DNA from: an uncultured Campylobacteraceae bacterium
GTDB taxonomy: Bacteria > Campylobacterota > Campylobacteria > Campylobacterales > Arcobacteraceae
Length of the DNA: 5,169 nucleotides
Direction of reading: 5' to 3'
Assembly (NCBI GenBank): GCA_913057765.1
Contig: CAJXPH010000205.1
Location: forward strand, 1 to 5,169
In this document: one piece after another, positions 1 to 5,133 of the stretch
How positions within the stretch are numbered: position 1 is the stretch's first letter
Layout of the letters: each line of letters begins with the position of its first letter
The notes under the pieces: generated by a model
The model's input: the letters and a program-made list of their open reading frames with translations, nothing else
What the model was told of the DNA's origin: nothing
The model's database searches: none
Made by a program: the position numbers and the translations under genes

Positions 1-47
1 GAGATCCTCTCTGGTCTCGTGGGCTCGGAGATGTGTATAAGAGACAG
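1..47 (+). other. Untrimmed Illumina/Nextera i7-side adapter (not genomic)
   Basis: Bases 14-47 match the 34-base Nextera Read-2 transposon adapter, ending in the Tn5 mosaic end (ATGTGTATAAGAGACAG at 31-47). Bases 1-5 (GAGAT) are the last bases of the P7 flow-cell oligo. Bases 6-13 (CCTCTCTG) sit where the 8-base i7 index belongs and match an index I recall from the Nextera set (N708). This is library-preparation sequence left on the contig end. It is GC-richer than the flanking genome, and it ends the downstream minus-strand reading frame artificially. Confidence 0.98.
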
Positions 48-308
48 ATTTATAATTTCCTCAAATTCTTGAGTCTGATTAACTATTAAATCAAGATTTA
101 CTAATTCATCCTTATTTTCAATAAATTCATCAAAAATTATATCTTGAATTATTAATTTATTAATATCATTTTTATAGTTATCATATTTGTCAATATTAAC
201 TTCAATTTTATACAAATGAAAAAACAATACACTGATTACAACTAAAAAAAGTAATAGTATTCCATAGATAAAAGAATTCTTTTTAATTGTTGTTATAAAA
301 TTATTCAA
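48..308 (-). CDS. Partial inner-membrane protein, possible sensor N-terminus (3' end cut by adapter)
   Basis: This minus-strand frame is open for 87 codons from a TTG at 308-306 to the adapter junction. The TTG overlaps the last codons and stop of the peroxidase gene, which suggests translational coupling in one operon. No ATG lies near the start, so the gene is easily missed. The product begins MNNFITTIKKNSF, then has a strongly hydrophobic segment at about residues 14-33 (YGILLLFLVVISVLFF). An acidic, Asn/Lys/Ile-rich and probably helical stretch follows from about residue 34. A short basic cytoplasmic tail, one membrane helix and a polar region fit the N-terminus of a membrane sensor such as a histidine kinase, chemoreceptor or cyclic-di-GMP enzyme, but no catalytic domain remains to show this. 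It could also be a small membrane-anchored protein. I do not recognise the family. The frame runs without a stop into the adapter, so the true C-terminus is unknown. Confidence 0.68.
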
Positions 309-1212
309 TTATTGTTAACTCCCCACTTAAAGTTTTTAAAAATGCAACTATCTTTCTTATTTCTCTTTCTGTCATTGGACGTCCTAGCTGAACTAAGGCC
401 ATTTCTTTTACAGTTCTTTCCAAATCATAATATCTTCCATCGTGAAAATATGGCGCAGTGAACTCTATATTCCGTAAACCTGGTACCTTAAAAAAATATT
501 TATCTTCTTCATCTTTTGTCAAATTATATCTTCCTAGATTATCATTTATAGGATCAAAAATAACACCAAATTTATTATAAAGATTTCCACCAACATTAAC
601 TCCATGATGGCATGTAATACAACCTTTATTTTTAAAAAGTTCATAACCTTCATTTTCAAACTTACTAATTGCTAATTTATCACCTTTTAAAAATTTATCG
701 AATTTTGAATTTGGAGTAATTAGAGTTTTTTCAAATTCGGCAATGGCATTTGCAATATTTTTTTTAGTAATTCCATCTTCATAAATTTCTAAAAAAATAT
801 CTTTATACTTCATATTACTTAATTCTTTTACTAAAACATCAAAACTATGTCCCATTTCAATAGGATTTTCAACAGGTCCCATTGCTTGTTCATCTAAATC
901 TTTTGCCCTACCATCCCAAAATTGCCTGAAATTGAATACTGCATTTAGAACAGTTGGAGCATTAATATTTCCAATTGAATTATTAATACCAATAGAAGTT
1001 ACTAAATTATCATCTCCACCATTTTTTAGATCATGACAACTAGCACATGAAATTGTATTGTTAGCAGATAATCTTTTATCATTAAAAAGTTTTTTACCAA
1101 GTAGTGCTTTTTCTAAATCAAAATCAATTTTTTCAGGAATAGGAGTGATATTTGATCCATAAATATTTAAATTTAAAATAATAAATAACAATATTAAAGC
1201 CCTATTTAACAC
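301..1212 (-). CDS. Periplasmic di-haem cytochrome c peroxidase
   Basis: This 303-aa protein belongs to the bacterial di-haem cytochrome c peroxidase (CcpA/MauG) family, which reduces hydrogen peroxide to water in the periplasm with electrons from a small c-type cytochrome. A Sec signal peptide covers about residues 1-19 (basic start, then LILLFIILNLNIYGS). The first haem site is CASCH at 56-60 and the second CITCH at 198-202. The conserved block between them is clear: NAPTVLNAVFN (84-94), FWDGRA (98-103) and GPVENPIEMG (112-121). Met271 in EMALVQLGR is in the place expected for the axial ligand of the high-potential haem. The length is typical of the Campylobacter-type enzymes. The start is GTG at 1212-1210, supported by AAGGAG six bases upstream; no nearby in-frame ATG would keep the signal peptide. 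The gene heads an operon with the overlapping membrane-protein gene and diverges from flavodoxin. PerR or Fur control is known for relatives, but I see no clear operator here. Confidence 0.95.
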   Translation of the reverse strand: MLNRALILLFIILNLNIYGSNITPIPEKIDFDLEKALLGKKLFNDKRLSANNTISCASCHDLKNGGDDNLVTSIGINNSIGNINAPTVLNAVFNFRQFWDGRAKDLDEQAMGPVENPIEMGHSFDVLVKELSNMKYKDIFLEIYEDGITKKNIANAIAEFEKTLITPNSKFDKFLKGDKLAISKFENEGYELFKNKGCITCHHGVNVGGNLYNKFGVIFDPINDNLGRYNLTKDEEDKYFFKVPGLRNIEFTAPYFHDGRYYDLERTVKEMALVQLGRPMTEREIRKIVAFLKTLSGELTIIE

Positions 1213-1218
1213 ACTTTT

Positions 1219-1224
1219 CTCCTT
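1219..1224 (-). promoter_or_regulatory. Shine-Dalgarno site of the peroxidase gene (decides the GTG start)
   Basis: The minus strand reads AAGGAG, then AAAAGT, then GTG. The near-perfect anti-16S match at six-base spacing supports the GTG at 1212-1210 as the true start. Confidence 0.85.
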
Positions 1225-1250
1225 AGCACAAATATAAGTAATATATCTAT

Positions 1251-1256
1251 ATTATA
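1251..1256 (-). promoter_or_regulatory. Candidate -10 box of the peroxidase operon
   Basis: A TATAAT hexamer on the minus strand lies 38 bases before the GTG start. No convincing -35 is visible, which is normal for sigma-70 promoters of Campylobacterota. The spacer is so A/T-rich that chance matches are likely. Confidence 0.35.
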
Positions 1257-1282
1257 ATAATAACGAAAACTTGTGGAAAATC

Positions 1283-1291
1283 TGATATAAT
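1283..1291 (+). promoter_or_regulatory. Candidate extended -10 of the flavodoxin gene
   Basis: TGATATAAT is an exact extended -10 (TGn plus TATAAT), 30 bases before the flavodoxin ATG. A second reading pairs TTGTGG (1271-1276) with TATATA (1295-1300) over an 18-base spacer. Either would serve this gene, which also has AAAGGA (1311-1316) as its ribosome site, five bases before the ATG. Confidence 0.45.
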
Positions 1292-1321
1292 TATTATATA
1301 AACACTAACAAAAGGATTTAT

Positions 1322-1822
1322 ATGAAAAATATAGCAATCTTTTACGCAAGTACAACAGGAAAAACAAAATGTATTGCGGATGAAATATCAATACACTTAG
1401 ATGAATTAAAAGAATATAATATACGAATAACTGGTGCAGAATATATGAGTGAATACTCAAATATAATATTTGGGATTTCAACATGGGATGGCGGTTCAAT
1501 TCAAGAAGATTGGCAAAAAATTTGGGATGAATTTTCTACAATTGATTTTAAAAACAAAACTGTTGCAATTTTTGGATTAGGGGATCAAAAGAAATATCCA
1601 GACAAATTTGTTGCTGCGATGAGACCACTATATGACCAATTAAAAAAAGCTGGTGCAAATGTAATAGGTTTTACTTCAACAGAAGACTATAATTTTGAAG
1701 ATTCAAATGCTATAGTAAATGGTGAATTTGTAGGATTAGTTCTTGACCTTGAGAATCAAAGTGAAGAAACAACATCAAGAATAGAAAATTGGATTACCGC
1801 TTTAAAAAAAGATTTTATCTAG
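1322..1822 (+). CDS. fldA: Long-chain flavodoxin
   Basis: This 166-aa cytoplasmic FMN protein carries one or two electrons at low potential. In Campylobacterota it is the usual acceptor of pyruvate and 2-oxoglutarate oxidoreductases, and in many bacteria it replaces ferredoxin when iron is scarce. The phosphate-binding loop STTGKT is at residues 10-15. The two FMN-stacking loops are STWDGG (53-58, with Trp55) and GLGDQKKY (85-92, with Tyr92). An extra loop at about 117-140 (STEDYNFEDSNAIVNGEF) marks it as long-chain, and the C-terminal helix ends at ENWITALKKDF. It is full length. It stands alone on its strand, diverging from the peroxidase and converging on fur, with which it shares stop-codon bases. 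Position beside fur fits iron-linked expression, but no Fur box is evident upstream. A specialised nif-type flavodoxin cannot be excluded, although no nif genes are in view. Confidence 0.95.
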   Translation: MKNIAIFYASTTGKTKCIADEISIHLDELKEYNIRITGAEYMSEYSNIIFGISTWDGGSIQEDWQKIWDEFSTIDFKNKTVAIFGLGDQKKYPDKFVAAMRPLYDQLKKAGANVIGFTSTEDYNFEDSNAIVNGEFVGLVLDLENQSEETTSRIENWITALKKDFI

Positions 1823-2265
1823 TTTTTACAACTTTCACATACTCCATATAATTGCATAGAGTGACTTGTTATTTTAAACTTGTTTTTCTTTGCAATTCTA
1901 TCTTGTCTTTTTTCGATTTCATCATCCATAAATTCAACTATTTTACCACATGTAGTACAAATTAGATGATCGTGATGCTCTTTAGTATTACTTTCATATT
2001 TTTTACCATCTGTGCCAAATGTAATAGAAGTAATTAAATTAACTTCTTCTAGAAATCCTAATGCTCTATAAACAGTTGCAATTCCAATATTAGAATCAGG
2101 TTTCTTTGTTTTTATTAAATTATAAACTTCTTCAGCAGTTAAATGTCCATCGGCATGTAATAAGATATTAAGAACAACTTCTCTTTGTTCTGTATATTTT
2201 AAACCTTTTTGTTTAACAATCTTTTTTAACTCATCTATTACATTTTCACTATTAACCATTGACAT
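1819..2265 (-). CDS. fur: Ferric uptake regulator Fur
   Basis: This 148-aa metal-sensing repressor binds DNA as a dimer when loaded with Fe2+ and shuts off iron-uptake genes. The winged-helix domain spans about residues 10-90, including LKYTEQREVVL (22-32) and the recognition helix region GIATVYRALGFLEE (61-74). The dimer and metal domain has HHDH (97-100), CTTC (103-106), Glu111 and His135, and ends with LYGVCESC (139-146). The CxxC pairs 103/106 and 143/146 match the structural zinc site of Campylobacter Fur. KKYESNTKEHHDHLIC and MQLYGVC favour Fur over PerR or Zur, but this is by resemblance only. The annotated ATG (2265) has AAGG only two bases upstream; the next ATG at 2259 has better eight-base spacing, so the true start may be Met3. 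It diverges from feoAB, with a Fur box in the shared spacer, and converges with flavodoxin. Confidence 0.94.
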   Translation of the reverse strand: MSMVNSENVIDELKKIVKQKGLKYTEQREVVLNILLHADGHLTAEEVYNLIKTKKPDSNIGIATVYRALGFLEEVNLITSITFGTDGKKYESNTKEHHDHLICTTCGKIVEFMDDEIEKRQDRIAKKNKFKITSHSMQLYGVCESCKN

Positions 2266-2267
2266 AA

Positions 2268-2271
2268 CCTT
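2268..2271 (-). promoter_or_regulatory. Shine-Dalgarno site of fur (points to the second ATG)
   Basis: The minus strand reads AAGG, TT, ATG, TCA, ATG. The gap is two bases to the first ATG (too close) and eight to the second at 2259-2257 (near ideal). Initiation at Met3 would give 146 aa. Confidence 0.5.
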
Positions 2272-2368
2272 ATATTAATTCTATTAAGACAATTATTGCA
2301 AAATATATATTAAAAATGAATATTAAACTATAAAATTTTATTATAATTTTCTCTATTAAATTTAATTC

Positions 2369-2396
2369 TTTACTTTAAGTTAAGTTTGTGTAATAT
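2369..2396 (+). promoter_or_regulatory. Candidate feoAB promoter
   Basis: TTTACT (2369-2374) and TAATAT (2391-2396) are 16 bases apart, directly upstream of the Fur box. A repressor bound there would cover the expected transcription start. The hexamers are imperfect and the region is very A/T-rich, so position relative to the Fur box is the main support. Confidence 0.4.
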
Positions 2397-2415
2397 TTCA
2401 ATGATAATCATTATC
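2397..2415 (+). promoter_or_regulatory. Fur box upstream of feoAB
   Basis: The site matches the 19-base classical Fur consensus at 16 positions, including an unbroken run of 14 (TGATAATCATTATC, 2402-2415). It contains two overlapping 6-1-6 inverted repeats: AATGAT-A-ATCATT (2400-2412) and GATAAT-C-ATTATC (2403-2415), the layout expected for two Fur dimers on opposite faces of the helix. It ends 25 bases before the feoA ATG, downstream of the candidate -10. It should mediate iron-dependent repression of feoAB. It is about 130 bases from the fur start, so autoregulation is possible but less clear. Confidence 0.88.
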
Positions 2416-2440
2416 GTTTTATCTTTAAATAAGGGTTTTT

Positions 2441-2677
2441 ATGTTTTTAAGTGAATTACAAAAAGGTGAATGTGGGAAGATTATAAAAATTAATACAGAT
2501 TCAGTATTAAAAGCAAGATTTAGTTCTTTTGGAATCAGAAGAGGTTCAATTGCTTATATAATAGAACAAACCATGTCAAAAAATACAATTGAAATAAGAA
2601 TACAGAATACAAAAATTGCTATAAGAATTTCAGAAGCAAAAACAATAGAAGTAGAAAAATCAGAATGCAAAATATAA
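2441..2677 (+). CDS. feoA: Ferrous iron transport protein A (FeoA)
   Basis: This 78-aa cytoplasmic protein has the SH3-like fold of FeoA, the small partner needed for FeoB-driven Fe2+ uptake, probably by contacting its G-protein or membrane region. The family pattern is visible: LSELQKGECGKIIKI (3-17), a central KARFSSFGIRRGS (24-36) corresponding to the usual RL..LG...G, and a final strand IEIRIQNTKIAIRISEAKTIEV (50-71) in the place of the typical EIR...LR..EA..I.V. Length is normal. AAGGG (2431-2435) lies five bases before the ATG. It is the first gene of the feoAB operon and overlaps feoB by 13 nt. Expression is expected to be repressed by Fur through the box just upstream. No fused second FeoA domain is present. 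Confidence 0.92.
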   Translation: MFLSELQKGECGKIIKINTDSVLKARFSSFGIRRGSIAYIIEQTMSKNTIEIRIQNTKIAIRISEAKTIEVEKSECKI

Positions 2678-4788
2678 GTAAAAAGAAATTAATAAAAATT
2701 GCCTTAGTGGGTCAACCAAATGTTGGTAAATCAATGCTTGTTAACTCAATTTCTAATTCAAGATTAAAAGTTGGAAATTTTTCTGGTGTTACAGTTGAAA
2801 AAACACAAATAGAGTTTGAATACAAAGACTATTTATTTAAAATTACAGACCTTCCTGGTTCATATGCTTTAAACGAGTATACAATTGAAGAGAAAGTTAC
2901 AAAGAACTATCTTGAAGATGCAAACTATGACATTATACTAAATGTCCTTGATTCAACTAACTTAGAAAGAAACTTATATCTTACAAGTGAACTTTTAGCT
3001 CTCGATAAGAAAATGGTATTAGCTTTAAACATGACAGATGAAGCTACAAATGAAGGTATCTCGATTGATGAAGCCCAACTTAGTAAAATTATTGGCAAAC
3101 CATGTGTTAAAACATCTGCAAAAAATAAAACTGGTATTAATGATCTAATAGAAACACTTATTATAAAATTTGAATCTGCTAAATTTGAATCAAAATTAAT
3201 ATTTTCAGATGTAATTGAAGAAGAAATTATAAATATTACAAAACTTTTAACAGATAAAAGATATAAAAGTGATGTTAACTATAGAGAAATTGCAATTAAA
3301 CTTCTAAAAGAAGATAAAAAAACATTTTTAAAATTTCATGATGAACCAATTTGGATTGAATTACAACCACAATTAAGTGATGCTTTTGATCATATTTATT
3401 TACATTTTGGTACAAAGAACTTAGAAGATATTTTTGAAGATGAAAAATTCGCTTTTGCAAAAGGGGCAGTGACTGAAACAGTAAAAAGTAGAAAAGAAAC
3501 TGAAGAAAAAACAGTTACAGAAAAAATAGATTCATTACTTATACATAAATTTTTTGGGCTTCCAATTTTTCTTTTTCTAATGTGGGGACTGTTCCAAATA
3601 ACATTTGAGTTAGGTAATATCCCTATGGATATCATAGATGCATTCTTTGCTACTTTAATTGATAGTACTAAAGAAATACTAGGAGATAATGAAATATCCT
3701 CTGTAATAGCTGATGGTGCCATTGCAGGGGTTGGTGCAGTAATATTATTTTTACCAAATATTGTAATACTTTTTTTTGGAATAGCATTATTAGAAACAAC
3801 TGGATATATGAGTAGAGTCGCATTTTTACTAGATGGGTTCTTTCATAAATTTGGATTACATGGTAAATCATTTATTCCATTAGTTACTGGTTTTGGTTGT
3901 TCAGTTCCTGCCTATATGGCTGCAAGAACATTAAAAAATGATAGAGATAGATTATTGACATTATTTATTATTGGATTTATGTCTTGTGGAGCAAGACTTC
4001 CAATTTATGTACTATTTACGGGGGCTTTCTTTGGTGGAGATAACGCGGGGAATATTCTTTTTCTAATTTATATAGGAGGAGCATTACTAGGTCTTGTTGC
4101 CGCAAAAGTCCTTAAAATGACGGTATTTAAAAGTGAAGACGAACCTTTTGTAATGGAAATGCCAAAATATAGAATGCCTTCAACAAAACTAATTTGGCAT
4201 ACAGTTTCTAATCAAGCATGGATGTATCTAAAAAAGGCCGGTACTTATATTTTAGCAGCGTCAGTCCTAATTTGGTTTGCATCAAATTATCCAAAACATT
4301 TAGACTATGAAGAACAAATTGATAGAAAAATTGAAGTAGCAACTTCTGAAGAAGAAAAATTTGAATTAAAAAGTGAATTAGCACTTTATAATCTTGAAAA
4401 CTCATACCTTGGAAAAGTTGGTAAATTTTCAGAACCTTTATTTGCTCCTTTAGGATTTGATTGGAAAATGACTATTGCTCTTGAAACAGGTCTTGCCGCA
4501 AAAGAAATTGTTGTATCAACATTAGGTATTCTTTACGGTTTAGGAGATGAACTTGATGAAACAAGTGAAGGGTTAATTGAAAAAATTAGAAATAATATTC
4601 CATTTGCATCTGCAATTGCATTTATTGTGTTTGTTATGATTTATTTACCTTGTTTAGCAGCATCGATGGTATTTGCAAGAGAAGCTGGAGGATGGAAGTA
4701 TTTAGCCTATCTATTTGTTTTTACAACAACAACGGCATGGGTACTATCATTTATTGCATATAATGTAACAATCTTTTTAATTACATAA
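2665..4788 (+). CDS. feoB: Ferrous iron transporter FeoB
   Basis: This 707-aa inner-membrane protein takes up Fe2+ using an N-terminal GTPase. The G motifs are all present: G1 GQPNVGKS (16-23), G2 around Thr43 in NFSGVTVEK, G3 DLPG (62-65), G4 NMTD (122-125) and G5 SAKNKTG (151-157). A helical GDI-like spacer covers about 170-270. The transmembrane part starts near 294 with about eight or more helices. The two Gate regions carry the family's key cysteines: GFGCSVPAYMAARTL (409-423, Cys412), FMSCGARLP (438-446, Cys441), and YLPCLAA (660-666, Cys663) after TGLAAKEIVVSTLG (608-621). A charged, helical loop lies at about 543-580. The length is usual for single-chain FeoB. The ATG sits inside the end of feoA with only a weak ribosome site, which points to translational coupling. 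No feoC follows; transcription probably ends at the hairpin overlapping the stop. Confidence 0.97.
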   Translation: MQNISKKKLIKIALVGQPNVGKSMLVNSISNSRLKVGNFSGVTVEKTQIEFEYKDYLFKITDLPGSYALNEYTIEEKVTKNYLEDANYDIILNVLDSTNLERNLYLTSELLALDKKMVLALNMTDEATNEGISIDEAQLSKIIGKPCVKTSAKNKTGINDLIETLIIKFESAKFESKLIFSDVIEEEIINITKLLTDKRYKSDVNYREIAIKLLKEDKKTFLKFHDEPIWIELQPQLSDAFDHIYLHFGTKNLEDIFEDEKFAFAKGAVTETVKSRKETEEKTVTEKIDSLLIHKFFGLPIFLFLMWGLFQITFELGNIPMDIIDAFFATLIDSTKEILGDNEISSVIADGAIAGVGAVILFLPNIVILFFGIALLETTGYMSRVAFLLDGFFHKFGLHGKSFIPLVTGFGCSVPAYMAARTLKNDRDRLLTLFIIGFMSCGARLPIYVLFTGAFFGGDNAGNILFLIYIGGALLGLVAAKVLKMTVFKSEDEPFVMEMPKYRMPSTKLIWHTVSNQAWMYLKKAGTYILAASVLIWFASNYPKHLDYEEQIDRKIEVATSEEEKFELKSELALYNLENSYLGKVGKFSEPLFAPLGFDWKMTIALETGLAAKEIVVSTLGILYGLGDELDETSEGLIEKIRNNIPFASAIAFIVFVMIYLPCLAASMVFAREAGGWKYLAYLFVFTTTTAWVLSFIAYNVTIFLIT

Positions 4789-4811
4789 GGTTTTAAAATC
4801 TTATGTAATTA
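4778..4811. terminator. Bidirectional hairpin between converging genes
   Basis: A perfect 12-bp inverted repeat, TAATTACATAAG (4778-4789) and CTTATGTAATTA (4800-4811), encloses a 10-base loop. On the plus strand it is followed by TTTAATTTC, a broken U-tract; on the minus strand the following bases are not a good U-tract. The stem contains the feoB stop (4786-4788) and the stop of the opposing gene (4809-4811). It probably terminates feoAB and may protect both mRNA ends. Efficiency is uncertain because the stem is A/T-rich. Confidence 0.65.
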
Positions 4812-5132
4812 TTTAATTTCAAAATTTGTATCTAACTTTATATCTTCATCTATAACTTTAAATTGCCAAATTCCTTTTAATCTTCCAGATATATATCTAA
4901 AATCATAAATTGAACCATGTCCAGCAGGGATAAGAAGTGTTCTTACTCTAGAAGTTTCTCCAGATGGATTTATCCATTGGACTTGTATTTCTTTATCAAT
5001 ATCAATTCTTTCATGAACATATTTACAGATAATTGAATTTTCATCTTCTAAGATTAAACAATCTACACTATTTTTAACTTCTTCATCAATAGTTTCTGAA
5101 AAAGATACTACTGCGGTAAATAATAATATATA
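4809..5132 (-). CDS. Small exported protein of unknown function (5' end cut by adapter)
   Basis: The remaining 107 codons encode the C-terminal part of a secreted protein I do not recognise. It opens with the hydrophobic core and likely cleavage region of a signal peptide (YILLFTAVVSFSET), so only the first few residues seem to be missing. The mature part has two cysteines flanking LILEDENSII, which could form a periplasmic disulphide. It then has alternating hydrophobic strands with landmarks VQWINPSGE, IPAGHGSIYDF, ISGRLKGIWQFKV and a final TNFEI. Strands plus W-x-x-P-x-G and G-x-W patterns suggest a small beta-sandwich domain, by inference only. It converges on feoB, with its stop in the shared hairpin, so it is not in the feo operon. 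The apparent ATG start at 5150-5148 lies wholly in the Nextera adapter; the six residues it adds (MCIRDR) are not real. Confidence 0.75.
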   Translation of the reverse strand, partial: YILLFTAVVSFSETIDEEVKNSVDCLILEDENSIICKYVHERIDIDKEIQVQWINPSGETSRVRTLLIPAGHGSIYDFRYISGRLKGIWQFKVIDEDIKLDTNFEIK

Positions 5133-5133
5133 T

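Noticed and set aside
31..47. Tn5 mosaic end as evidence for a natural transposon or insertion sequence
   Set aside because: The mosaic ends are joined to Illumina adapter, index and P7 sequence and lie exactly at the contig ends, so they come from library tagmentation. No transposase gene or target duplication is present.
1305..1499. 64-aa minus-strand open frame beginning MNRHPMLKSQ
   Set aside because: It is antisense to the flavodoxin coding region, has skewed Leu/Tyr/Phe composition, no domain pattern and no ribosome site worth noting. It is a shadow of the real gene.
1802..1828. Possible bidirectional terminator at the flavodoxin/fur junction (AGAT-TTT-ATCT flanked by A and T runs)
   Set aside because: The core stem has only four pairs, followed by mismatches and an A/T-only outer stem. 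It would be very weak, and such symmetry arises easily in this composition.
2301..2345. A/T palindromes in the fur/feoA spacer (AATATATATT, TAAAATTTTA) and a minus-strand TATAAT at 2340-2345 as a fur promoter
   Set aside because: In sequence this rich in A and T, such matches are expected by chance. The TATAAT is about 75 bases from the fur start with no supporting -35.
2375..2384. Tandem TTAAG TTAAG repeat upstream of feoA
   Set aside because: Only two 5-base copies, with no link to a known operator; it could simply be part of the promoter spacer.
3396..3722. 108-aa minus-strand open frame within feoB
   Set aside because: It is antisense to the conserved FeoB spacer and first membrane helix. 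The feoB frame is intact with all motifs, so this is a chance frame. The same applies to the frames at 3668..3871 and 4208..4405.
48..5133. Undescribed defence, mobile or biosynthetic system
   Set aside because: I checked both strands and found no CRISPR repeats, RNA genes, toxin-antitoxin pairs, phage genes or repeat arrays. Every complete gene belongs to a well-known family, and only the two truncated end genes are unassigned.
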